NCBI GenBank assembly: GCA_024637295.1
Contig: JAGXFL010000008.1
Span: forward strand, 120,976 to 184,975
DNA: 64,000 bases
DNA from: Sulfuricurvum sp.
GTDB taxonomy: Bacteria; Campylobacterota; Campylobacteria; Campylobacterales; Sulfurimonadaceae
Direction: 5' to 3'
Both the position numbers and the translations under genes were made by a program. This document shows, piece after piece, positions 52,450-62,543 of the stretch. The notes under the pieces are model-generated. The model searched no databases. It saw only the letters and a list, made by a program, of their open reading frames with translations, and was not told where the DNA came from. Each line of letters begins with the position of its first letter. The first letter of the stretch is position 1.

Positions 52450-53211
52450 ATGCAAGCGACAAACAGTGGATTACAAACTCGGATTATAACGGCCGTTTTT
52501 TTAGGACTCGGGGTGCTTGCGATAGGATTGATCAATAACTTTTGGTTGATTTGGTTTGCTCTTGGAATAGTGTATCTTTTGGCATTTCACGAAGCCAATC
52601 GTCTTTTTGGTATTCATAATAATGCACTGTATGCGTATGCCGCGATTTTATGGATTGCGGCAGCATTGTATCCTTACGGAGAAGATCTGGTGGTTATCGC
52701 CGGTATTATTTTTGCGGGTGCTCTAGCCTATACGCAAAACATTCCTCCCAAAAACTTCCTCCCTTTTCTTTATCCTACGGCGGGGATGCTTTTTACGTTG
52801 AGTCTGTATGAAGAGTACGGTATCGGAACTCTTTTGTGGCTTTTGGTTATTGTTGCTTCTGCGGATATTGGCGCTTATTTTGTTGGAAAAAGCATTGGTA
52901 AAACCCCTTTTAGCATCTCTTCTCCAAGCAAGACGCGTGAGGGAGTATACGGAGGAGTCATTGTAGCGACTGTGGCAGGTTTTTTTATCGGATATCCGAT
53001 TGTCGAGGATATGTCGCAAGCTATTATTGTCTCTTTGATGGCAGCGATCGGCTCCGTGTTTGGAGATCTTTTTGAGAGCTATCTCAAGCGTAAAGCGGGT
53101 GTGAAAGACAGCGGCTCTATTTTGCCGGGACATGGCGGAGTGCTTGATCGTATTGACGGCTACTTGTTTTCATCGATTATCATGCTGGTCCTTTTACGGG
53201 GTCTTGCTTGA
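52450..53211 (+). CDS. cdsA: Phosphatidate cytidylyltransferase
   Basis: A 253-aa integral membrane enzyme making CDP-diacylglycerol from phosphatidate and CTP, for phospholipid synthesis. About eight helices. The C-terminal CDP-diglyceride signature is present: SADIGAYFVGKSIGKTP near 135, SPSKTREGVYGG near 158, and the family's terminal block KDSGSILPGHGGVLDRIDGY near 220. ATG 52450 with AGGA upstream. Its stop overlaps the dxr start codon. Confidence 0.95.
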   Translation: MQATNSGLQTRIITAVFLGLGVLAIGLINNFWLIWFALGIVYLLAFHEANRLFGIHNNALYAYAAILWIAAALYPYGEDLVVIAGIIFAGALAYTQNIPPKNFLPFLYPTAGMLFTLSLYEEYGIGTLLWLLVIVASADIGAYFVGKSIGKTPFSISSPSKTREGVYGGVIVATVAGFFIGYPIVEDMSQAIIVSLMAAIGSVFGDLFESYLKRKAGVKDSGSILPGHGGVLDRIDGYLFSSIIMLVLLRGLA

Positions 53212-54278
53212 TCCTTCTAGGATCAACCGGTTCCATTGGGGTCAATGCTCTGCAGATTGCTCGTCAATTCGGGCTGAATGTAGACGTATTGGTCGCAGGA
53301 CGCAATATTGTTCTCTTAAACGAGCAAATCCGAACGCATAGCCCATCTATCGTGATAGTGGCTGATGGCGTTGATACTTCGACAATCAATCATCCAAAGG
53401 TTTTGCAAGGTGAACAGGCGATTCTAGAGACAATTGCTTCGTCCAAGTCCATGTTGGTCATCAATGCTCTTGTAGGTTTTGCGGGATTGCGACCTACATT
53501 AAAAGCGATTGAATGCGGTAAGCGTGTAGCGTTAGCCAATAAAGAGTCACTTGTAGCTGCAGGTGCTTTTGTGGATATCTCAAAAATCCAGCCTATAGAC
53601 AGCGAGCATTTTGGTCTTTGGTATTTAAATAACAATCCTCGTCCGATACAACGGATGCTTATAACGGCTAGCGGCGGAGCTTTTAGAGATTGGCCGATAG
53701 AAAAAATCCAAGAAGCAACGCTTAACGATGCGCTAAATCATCCCAATTGGTCCATGGGACAGAAGATTACTATAGACAGTGCCTCTATGATGAATAAGAT
53801 GTTTGAGCTGCTTGAAGCGCGATGGCTTTTTGGCGAGGGAGAATACGATGCGGTTATTGAGACCAAATCCATTATCCATGCGCTTATCGATTATCAAGAC
53901 GGTTCGACAACCGCACATTTCGCACGTGCCAATATGCAGCTTCCTATTGCCTATGCGTTGATGGGGCAGGTGGAACAAAATATTTTGCCGTCGGTCAATT
54001 TATTGGAAGTGGGTTCGTTGGAGTTTCGTGAGATTACGGCACAGCGTTATCCAATTTGGGAGATACGTCAAGAGCTTTTGCGTAATCCTAAGCGTGGCGT
54101 TGTCGTTAACGCTGCCAATGAAGCGGCTATTGACCTTTTTGTAGCAGGTAAAATCGGTTTTAGTGAGATATCTAAACGGGTTATTCATGCATTTGAATAC
54201 TTTGATGTACATCCTAACAGTATTGATGACGTGTTTGATATTGATACGCAAGTGCGCAATTATATTAGGAGTCAATGA
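53208..54278 (+). CDS. dxr: 1-deoxy-D-xylulose 5-phosphate reductoisomerase
   Basis: A 356-aa NADPH-dependent enzyme of the MEP isoprenoid pathway. The NADPH-binding motif LLGSTGSIG is at 3-11. ALANKESLVAAG near 105 and the acidic metal-binding segment PIDSEHFGLW near 128 fit the family, followed by ITASGGAFRDWP and HPNWSMGQKITIDSASMMNK. The start is an unusual TTG at 53208, overlapping the TGA of cdsA (TTGA); no ATG or GTG is available upstream without leaving the conserved MILLGSTGSIG beginning. Its own stop overlaps the next ATG. Confidence 0.96.
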   Translation: MILLGSTGSIGVNALQIARQFGLNVDVLVAGRNIVLLNEQIRTHSPSIVIVADGVDTSTINHPKVLQGEQAILETIASSKSMLVINALVGFAGLRPTLKAIECGKRVALANKESLVAAGAFVDISKIQPIDSEHFGLWYLNNNPRPIQRMLITASGGAFRDWPIEKIQEATLNDALNHPNWSMGQKITIDSASMMNKMFELLEARWLFGEGEYDAVIETKSIIHALIDYQDGSTTAHFARANMQLPIAYALMGQVEQNILPSVNLLEVGSLEFREITAQRYPIWEIRQELLRNPKRGVVVNAANEAAIDLFVAGKIGFSEISKRVIHAFEYFDVHPNSIDDVFDIDTQVRNYIRSQ

Positions 54279-54811
54279 TGAGAGCAAAAACCCTTATTTT
54301 ACACGGATGGGGTGGAAGTGATACTCCTCATTGGCAGGCATGGCTCGCAGGCGAAATTGCCAAGGATTACGGCACGGTAGCTTTTCCTCTTTTAGACAAT
54401 CCCCATTTTCCAACTAAAAACCGATGGATGCAGCAGGTAAAGACGCTTCTTGAGGAATTTAAACCCGATGTGGTTATTTGTCATTCGCTGGGATGCAGTT
54501 TATGGTTGCATTTGTGTGAAGAAGGGGAGATCGATCCTGTAAAACGTCTTCTTTTGGTGGCACCCCCACGTCTTGATCTAGAATTGGATACCATAAAAAG
54601 TTTTTTTCCAGTGCCTATTCCTGATTTTTTATATGCCGATGAAGCAATGCTAGTTACCTCTAATACGGATCCTTATATGAGTTACGATGAAGCATTAGCG
54701 CTGCAACAGGAATTGGATGTGGATATGAAAGTCCTGGAAGATGCAGGCCATATTAATGCCGATAGTGGATATGGTGAATGGCCGTGGGTTAAAGAGTGGG
54801 TATTGGGATGA
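54275..54811 (+). CDS. RBBP9/YdeN-family serine hydrolase
   Basis: A 178-aa alpha/beta-hydrolase. [18 protein letters not shown] at the N-terminus is typical of the RBBP9/YdeN group; the nucleophile is Ser71 in CHSLGCS and the catalytic His is in DAGHIN near 158. An Asp in SNTDPYM near 128 completes the triad. The substrate is unknown. The ATG at 54275 overlaps the dxr stop (ATGA), and the gene ends 4 bases into tsaD. Confidence 0.9.
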   Translation: MMRAKTLILHGWGGSDTPHWQAWLAGEIAKDYGTVAFPLLDNPHFPTKNRWMQQVKTLLEEFKPDVVICHSLGCSLWLHLCEEGEIDPVKRLLLVAPPRLDLELDTIKSFFPVPIPDFLYADEAMLVTSNTDPYMSYDEALALQQELDVDMKVLEDAGHINADSGYGEWPWVKEWVLG

Positions 54812-55785
54812 TCTTGGCGATCGAAAGTAGTTGTGATGACAGTTCTATCTCAATAACCCACATAGAAACTAAAAAGCTTATCTATCATAAAAAAATCTCG
54901 CAAGAATTAGAACACTCCAAGTATGGTGGCGTTGTTCCCGAACTTGCCAGTCGATTGCATGCGATTGCCCTTCCTGCCATTTTAGAGGAGTGTAAACCAT
55001 GGTTTGATCAACTAAAGGCCATTGCTGTAACCAATGAGCCTGGATTGGCAGTGACCCTTATTGAAGGGGTTACGATGGCAAAGGCGCTTAGCATCGCATT
55101 AGATATCCCCGTTTTGCCAATTAATCATCTCAAAGGGCATATCTATTCTCTTTTTATAGAAAAAGAGGTGCAATTTCCCCTCACAGTTTTACTCGTTTCT
55201 GGCGGTCATACGCAACTTATAGAGGTACAGTCACATGAAGTTATGGAAACAGTAGCTACAACAATGGATGACAGCTATGGCGAGAGTTTTGATAAGGTTG
55301 CCAAGATGATGGGTCTTGGTTACCCTGGTGGACCGCTTATAGAAAAGCTAGCACATAGTGGAGATAGCAGCCGCTTTGCGTTTACCGTTCCACTGTGGCA
55401 GTCTCCATTGATTGCATTTAGCTATTCTGGGCTAAAAAATCAAGTACGCTTAGCTGTAGAAGCCAATGATATGGCTGACTACCCTGATATCGCGGCAGTA
55501 TTTCAAAAAATTGCGACTGAACACTTGATCCAAAAGCTCAAAAAATATTTCAAATCGACCAAACCCAAATGTTTTGCGATTGTAGGTGGCGCAAGTGCTA
55601 ATATCTATTTACGTAACGAAATAGAAGCGCTATTGTTTCCTCATGGTGCATCGCTGCTATTGGCCCCTTTGGAATATTGTTCGGATAATGCTGCCATGAT
55701 TGGAAGAGCTGCTGTTGAAGAGTATGTTAGGGGGCATGGGACTAACTATGATGCAATTACAGTTAATCCACGTTGTAAGCTGTAA
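54808..55785 (+). CDS. tsaD: tRNA N6-threonylcarbamoyladenosine transferase
   Basis: A 325-aa Kae1/TsaD protein that with TsaB and TsaE installs t6A37 on ANN-decoding tRNAs. The N-terminus [15 protein letters not shown], metal-binding [10 protein letters not shown] near 110 (HxxxH), and [13 protein letters not shown] near 133 are all present, with [11 protein letters not shown] and [10 protein letters not shown] later. The ATG at 54808 gives the conserved [11 protein letters not shown] start and an ATGA overlap with the hydrolase; the frame is open to 54796. Confidence 0.96.
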   Translation: MILAIESSCDDSSISITHIETKKLIYHKKISQELEHSKYGGVVPELASRLHAIALPAILEECKPWFDQLKAIAVTNEPGLAVTLIEGVTMAKALSIALDIPVLPINHLKGHIYSLFIEKEVQFPLTVLLVSGGHTQLIEVQSHEVMETVATTMDDSYGESFDKVAKMMGLGYPGGPLIEKLAHSGDSSRFAFTVPLWQSPLIAFSYSGLKNQVRLAVEANDMADYPDIAAVFQKIATEHLIQKLKKYFKSTKPKCFAIVGGASANIYLRNEIEALLFPHGASLLLAPLEYCSDNAAMIGRAAVEEYVRGHGTNYDAITVNPRCKL

Positions 55786-55842
55786 GTATTCTTAAAGACA
55801 AAAATCTCTTTCATAATTCAGAGTTTAATTATCCGATTTAAG

Positions 55843-55848
55843 TACAAT
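55843..55848 (+). promoter_or_regulatory. -10 box of the tpx promoter
   Basis: TACAAT lies 27 bases before the ATG, with TTCTTGCATATAA downstream; the predicted start is near 55855. No regulator site was recognised. Confidence 0.4.
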
Positions 55849-55875
55849 TCTTGCATATAAAAAATAGGAGTCTTC

Positions 55876-56379
55876 ATGGCAACGACAAAATTCAAAGGTA
55901 CAGACGTAGAACTTTTAGGAAACACAGTAAATGTTGGTGATAAAGCTCCAGCGATTACAGTAGTAAACTCTGCAGGTCTTGGTGACGTTACAGTAGGTGG
56001 CGCAACAGGAAAAAAACAACTAATCATCGTTGTTCCTTCATTGGATACTGGTGTTTGTGCTACAGAAACTCGTAACTTCAATGCAAAAGCTGCTGGTCTT
56101 AAAGACGTTACCGTTACTATCGTATCTCTTGACCTTCCATTCGCTGCTGGCCGTTTTTGCCAAGCTGAAGGTATTGACAACTTGACAGTATGTTCTGACT
56201 TCCGTAACAAAGAATTTGCAAACGCATATGGTGTATTGCTTGGTGGTTCAGTTCTTGCTGGTGTTACTTGTCGCGCGATCTTCGCAGTAAATGCTGAAGG
56301 TATCGTAACTTACAAAGAAATCGTTCCTGAAATCACTGAAGAGCCTAACTACGACGCTGCATTGGCTTCTGTAGCATAA
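55876..56379 (+). CDS. tpx: Thiol peroxidase Tpx
   Basis: A 167-aa atypical 2-Cys peroxiredoxin reducing hydrogen and alkyl peroxides, with electrons from thioredoxin. The peroxidatic Cys61 is in SLDTGVCATETRNF and the resolving Cys95 in GRFCQAEGI, the same positions as in E. coli Tpx. ATG 55876 with AGGAG at 6-base spacing. It is monocistronic: own promoter (55843) and rho-independent terminator (56415-56442). Codon use is strongly biased (many CGT, GGT, GTT codons), consistent with a highly expressed gene. Confidence 0.97.
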   Translation: MATTKFKGTDVELLGNTVNVGDKAPAITVVNSAGLGDVTVGGATGKKQLIIVVPSLDTGVCATETRNFNAKAAGLKDVTVTIVSLDLPFAAGRFCQAEGIDNLTVCSDFRNKEFANAYGVLLGGSVLAGVTCRAIFAVNAEGIVTYKEIVPEITEEPNYDAALASVA

Positions 56380-56414
56380 GTATCTTTTCCAAGGGGTTCT
56401 ATCCTTTGGTCTTT

Positions 56415-56442
56415 GCTGCCTTTTGGCAGCTTTCTGTTTTTT
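56415..56442 (+). terminator. Rho-independent terminator after tpx
   Basis: GCTGCC (56415-56420) and GGCAGC (56425-56430) pair around a TTTT loop and are followed by TTTCTGTTTTTT. It lies 36 bases after the tpx stop and before the convergent AMIN-domain gene. Confidence 0.85.
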
Positions 56443-56455
56443 CGAATCTTCAAAT

Positions 56456-57064
56456 TTATTTACAAATAATACTTGCACCTTGATTATTTTTCGACACCGT
56501 ACATGAGTATCGTCCATCCAGCGTTAGAATCACACGAGCAAACTTTTTATGATAAGTTACTTTTACTTTTGAGTACGGGGATGCTTCTAAGTTTTTTTCA
56601 TACGGATCAAAAAGTGCAGTGTGAACCAAATCTACAATGATGCTACTTGGGTCACCAAGACTGAATGAGCGCATTATTGGGTCTTTTGTCAGTAAAGAAA
56701 TTTGATTTCCAGAGTGCACAAATTGGATAAATCCACTATCTGCTTTTGATGATCTAGCGGAGGAAGTGTTACTGGTAGCTGTGTATTGTGAAATAACAAG
56801 TGGATTATGCCAGTCAATGCTTTGATCAATCCCTATCTTACGTGTCTCTAAGCTTCCATCCACATTTTGAAAGGTAAATGTAGCTTCTTTAAGAACCCGC
56901 GCTTGATCCGGAAAGTTATATGTCATTGAGGTGAGTGGGGGCTTTTGTATCACCTTATTGGATGAGATAGGCATGGTAGAGCTTTCTGCCGTAGAAAAAA
57001 ATGGGTTCTCTCTTCCAAGTACTGCGCTAGCAAGGACTAAAGAAATATAAAATACTTTATTCAT
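56456..57064 (-). CDS. Periplasmic AMIN-like domain protein
   Basis: A 202-aa exported protein: signal peptide (MNKVFYISLVLASAVLG), a disordered linker, and a C-terminal AMIN-like beta domain (~95-200; GFIQFVHSGNQISLLTKDP, RSFSLGDPSSIIVDLVHT). AMIN domains target proteins such as AmiC to the septal region. Two Cys at the end (YSCTVSK, SIICK) could form a disulfide. It follows the FtsB-like gene by 3 bases in the recA-eno operon, so a division-related role is plausible. Confidence 0.75.
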   Translation of the reverse strand: MNKVFYISLVLASAVLGRENPFFSTAESSTMPISSNKVIQKPPLTSMTYNFPDQARVLKEATFTFQNVDGSLETRKIGIDQSIDWHNPLVISQYTATSNTSSARSSKADSGFIQFVHSGNQISLLTKDPIMRSFSLGDPSSIIVDLVHTALFDPYEKNLEASPYSKVKVTYHKKFARVILTLDGRYSCTVSKNNQGASIICK

Positions 57065-57067
57065 GTG

Positions 57068-57381
57068 TTATAGCTCTCCATTCTCAGTTGGGACTGTGTC
57101 TGATTCGAGTTCTTCTAGCTCAAAATATTGTTTTTGTAATGCAGCGTTTTGTGTTTTTAGATTTTCAATATCATCCGATAGAAAGGATTGATACTCTTCG
57201 AGTTGAAATAATACGGAAAGAGAGTTATTTCCAAATATCAAAACGCTTAAATAAAATAATAGAGCAAGAACAAATCCAACAGCAACTAAAAATTTTGGGG
57301 TAGAGAGGCCGAAACGGCGCTCGCTAAAACTTTGATAATGTTGCTCATCATACAGTATTTGTTCATGCTCTTCCGGACTCA

Positions 57382-57382
<1 letters not shown>
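57068..57382 (-). CDS. Septum formation initiator-like protein (FtsB/DivIC type)
   Basis: A 104-aa bitopic membrane protein. After a ~28-residue cytoplasmic start, a single helix (FLVAVGFVLALLFYLSVLIF) is followed by a coiled coil (SVLFQLEEYQSFLSDDIENLK, then ALQKQYFELEELES). This is the arrangement of FtsB/DivIC, which activate septal peptidoglycan synthesis. Its sequence is poorly conserved, so the identity rests on architecture and position: directly after eno, where E. coli also has ftsB. Start and eno stop overlap by 1 base (TAATG). Confidence 0.8.
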
Positions 57383-59687
<2,305 letters not shown>

Positions 59688-59730
59688 GTCTATTCTCTCC
59701 TGAAAGGGTTTAATTCTAAATTTTAGTAAT

Positions 59731-59778
59731 AATATGACATATTGAAATATATTTTAAAAATATGACAAATTGAAATAT
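59731..59778. repeat. Two 20-bp direct repeats between recA and mqnD
   Basis: AATATGACATATTGAAATAT (59731-59750) and AATATGACAAATTGAAATAT (59759-59778) match at 19 of 20 positions, with starts 28 bases apart. Each lies about 25-45 bases upstream of one predicted divergent transcript start: recA (~59706, minus) and mqnD (~59803, from TATAAT at 59791-59796). They may be binding sites for a shared regulator. Confidence 0.6.
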
Positions 59779-59859
59779 TAAGAATACACATATAATAGAG
59801 ATATTTTAGCGTTATTTGGTTAAAATCTAATTGATTTGATAAGTTAAGAGGAATTTTCA

Positions 59860-60723
59860 GTGAAAAAAATGGTGATAGCCCACTCTCCTGATGCGGATGA
59901 CATTTTTATGTATTACGCCATTAAATTTGGCTGGGTAGGGAAAAAAAAGACCATTTTTGAGAATATCCCCTTAGACATCGAAACGTTAAATACCGAATCA
60001 CTTAAAGGGACTTACGATATCAGCGCGATAAGTTTTGGTTTGTATCCTCATATACGAAACGACTACGCATTATTGCGTACAGCGGTTAGTTTTGGAGAAG
60101 GATACGGTCCTAAGCTAATTCGTAAAAAAGAGACAGTTTTAAAAAAGAAATTTACAGTAGCTTTGAGTGGAAAATATACCACAAATGCTCTGCTGTTCCG
60201 TGTTGCTTATCCAAATGCTAAAATCATTTATATGAATTTTTTGGAAATTGAACAAGCGGTTTTGGATGGGACTGTGGATGCGGGTGTTCTTATCCATGAA
60301 AGTATTTTAGGATACGATGATTCTTTAGCTGTCGAGCGAGAGTTGTGGGATATATGGTGTGAGCTTGCAGGAGGAGAATTGCCACTTCCGCTAGGTGGGA
60401 TGGCAATACGACGTTCTATGCCATTGAATGCAGCGATCGAGTATGAAAATATCTTGACAAAGGCGGTCCGTATCGCCCGTGAGCATAAAGAACGTCTTTC
60501 TAAGATGTTGATTGAGCGCTCTTTGGTGCGCATTGATGCAGTGACTTTAGACCAATATTTAGAACTCTATGCCAATGATGAGTCTATTAGCTTGAGTGAA
60601 GTACAGTTTGATGCGATAAACAAATTGTTTGAGATTGGGTATACTCACGGATTTTTTGATCAAAAAATGGACGCTAGGGATTATTGTATCCCTATGGAAT
60701 ATACCTCGTTAAGGAATTCATAA
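59860..60723 (+). CDS. mqnD: 1,4-dihydroxy-6-naphthoate synthase (futalosine pathway)
   Basis: A 287-aa MqnD-like enzyme with a periplasmic-binding-protein-like fold but no signal peptide. It converts cyclic dehypoxanthinylfutalosine to 1,4-dihydroxy-6-naphthoate in menaquinone synthesis. Signature pieces: AHSPDADDIFMYYA at 7-20, DISAISFGLYPHI near 55, and the VDAGVLIHESI block near 135. The start is GTG at 59860 with GAGGA 8 bases before. The futalosine pathway is the menaquinone route of Campylobacterota. fliQ follows with a 1-base gap. Confidence 0.92.
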   Translation: MKKMVIAHSPDADDIFMYYAIKFGWVGKKKTIFENIPLDIETLNTESLKGTYDISAISFGLYPHIRNDYALLRTAVSFGEGYGPKLIRKKETVLKKKFTVALSGKYTTNALLFRVAYPNAKIIYMNFLEIEQAVLDGTVDAGVLIHESILGYDDSLAVERELWDIWCELAGGELPLPLGGMAIRRSMPLNAAIEYENILTKAVRIAREHKERLSKMLIERSLVRIDAVTLDQYLELYANDESISLSEVQFDAINKLFEIGYTHGFFDQKMDARDYCIPMEYTSLRNS

Positions 60724-60724
60724 C

Positions 60725-60994
60725 ATGATGCAAGAAGAGCTGGTCGGACTAGGTATCGAGACGTTTAAAGTTGCTCTTGTACTTTCATTACCGGCACTGT
60801 TGGTAGGGATGTTCTTGGGGTTGGCGGTTAGTATATTCCAGGCAACGACGCAGATCAATGAGATGACGCTGAGTTTCATTCCCAAGATTATCGGTATTGT
60901 CATTGTTATCATCTTGACGATGCCATGGATGATGAATACGATGCAGGATTTTACGATTCGGATGTTTAATATGATTCCGACGTTTATGCAATAG
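60725..60994 (+). CDS. fliQ: Flagellar export apparatus protein FliQ
   Basis: An 89-aa membrane component of the flagellar type III secretion gate, with two hydrophobic helices (FKVALVLSLPALLVGMFLGL shortened, and IPKIIGIVIVIILTMPWMM). QATTQINEMTLSFIPKI between them is the FliQ signature. It is encoded alone between mqnD and murB, a scattered flagellar arrangement typical of Campylobacterota. ATG 60725, 1 base after the mqnD stop. Confidence 0.95.
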   Translation: MMQEELVGLGIETFKVALVLSLPALLVGMFLGLAVSIFQATTQINEMTLSFIPKIIGIVIVIILTMPWMMNTMQDFTIRMFNMIPTFMQ

Positions 60995-61009
60995 CCGGAT
61001 TTTAATGTG

Positions 61010-61807
61010 ATGAATACCAAAGTCGTTGATTTCTCGCGCTTTAGTTCAATTCGTATCGGACCGGTTGTCGAAGTTGCATTAATAGAAGATGATATTGTCC
61101 CTTCTGGTTATATGATTGTAGGATCTGCTAACAATCTTCTTGTTGCTCCCAATCCACCTCCAATTATGATGCTTTCAAAAGAGTATGACTTTATCCACAT
61201 TGAAGAGAATCATTTACATATAGGCGCAGCTACACCCGGGGGAAGAGTGGTATCGTTTTGTAAAAAACATAATATTGCTCATTTTGAGTATTTTTCCAAA
61301 CTTCCTGGAACGGTTGGCGGGATGTTGAAAATGAATGCCGGTTTAAAAGAGTATGAAATATTTAACCATCTAATTGCTCTTCGAATGCAAAACGGATGGA
61401 AACAAAAAAATGAGCTTGAATACGGGTATCGCACCACTTCGATTAATGAAGTTGTATTTGAAGCAGTATTTGAAATAGAGCAAGGCTATAGTACACAGCG
61501 ATACGAGATGTTTGCCAATATGCGCTCCAATCAACCTAATGAGGCAAGTGCGGGGAGCTGTTTTAAAAATCCGCCAGGTGATTATGCAGGTCGCTTGATC
61601 GAAGCTGTCGGGTTAAAAGGGTTGCGACGGGGTGCAATGGCTTTTAGCGAAGTGCATGCCAATTTTCTTGTGAACTACGGCGGCGGATCTTATGAAGATG
61701 CTATTAGTCTTATAGATGAGGCTCAACAGAAGGTGAAGGAGATGTTTGGAATCTCTTTACAATGTGAAATTGTGATCTTAGGTGATACAATTGTGACGAA
61801 AAAATAA
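61010..61807 (+). CDS. murB: UDP-N-acetylmuramate dehydrogenase
   Basis: A 265-aa FAD enzyme completing UDP-MurNAc for peptidoglycan synthesis, of the short MurB type found in Campylobacterota. VDFSRFSSIRIGPVVEVALI at the start, a FAD segment VGSANNLLVAPNPPP near 42, LPGTVGGMLKMNAGLKEYEI near 104, and NEASAGSCFKNPPGDYAGRLIEA (split: AGSCFKNPPGDYAGRLIE, with the catalytic Ser/Cys region) near 182 identify it. The ATG at 61010 or the GTG at 61007 may be used; the ribosome site is weak. Confidence 0.93.
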   Translation: MNTKVVDFSRFSSIRIGPVVEVALIEDDIVPSGYMIVGSANNLLVAPNPPPIMMLSKEYDFIHIEENHLHIGAATPGGRVVSFCKKHNIAHFEYFSKLPGTVGGMLKMNAGLKEYEIFNHLIALRMQNGWKQKNELEYGYRTTSINEVVFEAVFEIEQGYSTQRYEMFANMRSNQPNEASAGSCFKNPPGDYAGRLIEAVGLKGLRRGAMAFSEVHANFLVNYGGGSYEDAISLIDEAQQKVKEMFGISLQCEIVILGDTIVTKK

Positions 61808-61816
61808 AAGAAAATA

Positions 61817-61846
61817 TTGACTTAATACGTCATATTGGGTTATGAT
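61817..61846 (+). promoter_or_regulatory. Promoter of the recombinase-like gene and ccoG
   Basis: TTGACT (61817-61822) and TATGAT (61841-61846) are separated by 18 bases, a near-consensus sigma70 promoter with an actual -35 box, which is unusual in this window. The spacer contains GTCATATT, the reverse of the AATATGAC core of the recA-mqnD repeats (8 bases, possibly chance). Confidence 0.55.
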
Positions 61847-61880
61847 ACTGGAATCCAATAGTATGAGGATACAGCAATAG

Positions 61881-62543
61881 ATGGTAGTAAGTTACATACG
61901 TCCTGATAAAGATTTTGTGAACGTCGTTGAGCAGCTTAAGATGATAAGTGCTTATTGTGATCGTGAAAATCTTATCATTGACAAAGAGATGATCGATCAA
62001 ACCTTTCAAAACAAACGCATTACTCAACGTACTGATGTTGTAACATTATTTAGATCACTTCATAATGATACACTGGTCGTCTATGATACATGGGTATTAA
62101 GCACCAATATTGAAGACGTAATTCAGATGTTAAGCTGTTTGCTGCGCAATGGGATTGAAATCCATTTTGTAAAGCAAGGTATTGTAATTGATCGCCAAAG
62201 TGATACAATGGTAGTTCTTGGTTTGATTGATCAGCTTCGCCAAACCATTCAAAGTGACGATAAAAAGGAGATTGGACGGCCAAAGGGGTCAAAATCTTCT
62301 TCAAAATTTGATTTTTTTCTCGAACAGATCATCAGAGAATTAAAAGAGGGGCACAATGTCAGTGACATAGCGCGCCACTTAGATGTAAGCCGAAGTTCAT
62401 TAAAAGACTATATCGAATCACGTTCTCTTAAAGAGTTAGTTCGTGGTATGACATTGACGCGTAATGATGAAGATGCTGAAGCTGTAATAATCGGGACGAT
62501 TAAATGTCCATCGGTTGAAGCCATTATAGAGGAGCATGCATAA
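61881..62543 (+). CDS. Serine-recombinase-like protein lacking the catalytic serine, with HTH
   Basis: A 220-aa protein with a resolvase/invertase-like N-terminal domain (~1-125; SYIRPDKDFVNVVEQLKMI, then DTLVVYDTWVLSTN and GIEIHFVKQGI). Next is GRPKGSKSSSKFDFFLEQII near 147 and a Hin-like helix-turn-helix (HNVSDIARHLDVSRSSLKDYI). In active serine recombinases the N-terminal motif is YARVS, with the nucleophile Ser; here it is YIRPD (residues 5-9), Asp in place of Ser, so strand cleavage is not expected. It probably acts as a DNA-binding regulator. It overlaps ccoG (TAATG) and is likely co-expressed with it. Confidence 0.82.
   Translation: MVVSYIRPDKDFVNVVEQLKMISAYCDRENLIIDKEMIDQTFQNKRITQRTDVVTLFRSLHNDTLVVYDTWVLSTNIEDVIQMLSCLLRNGIEIHFVKQGIVIDRQSDTMVVLGLIDQLRQTIQSDDKKEIGRPKGSKSSSKFDFFLEQIIRELKEGHNVSDIARHLDVSRSSLKDYIESRSLKELVRGMTLTRNDEDAEAVIIGTIKCPSVEAIIEEHA

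Noticed and set aside
55818..56210. 130-codon open frame antisense to tpx
   Set aside because: It mirrors tpx codons and gives a Ser/Thr/Pro-rich protein with no family match; tpx itself has both catalytic Cys and a ribosome site.
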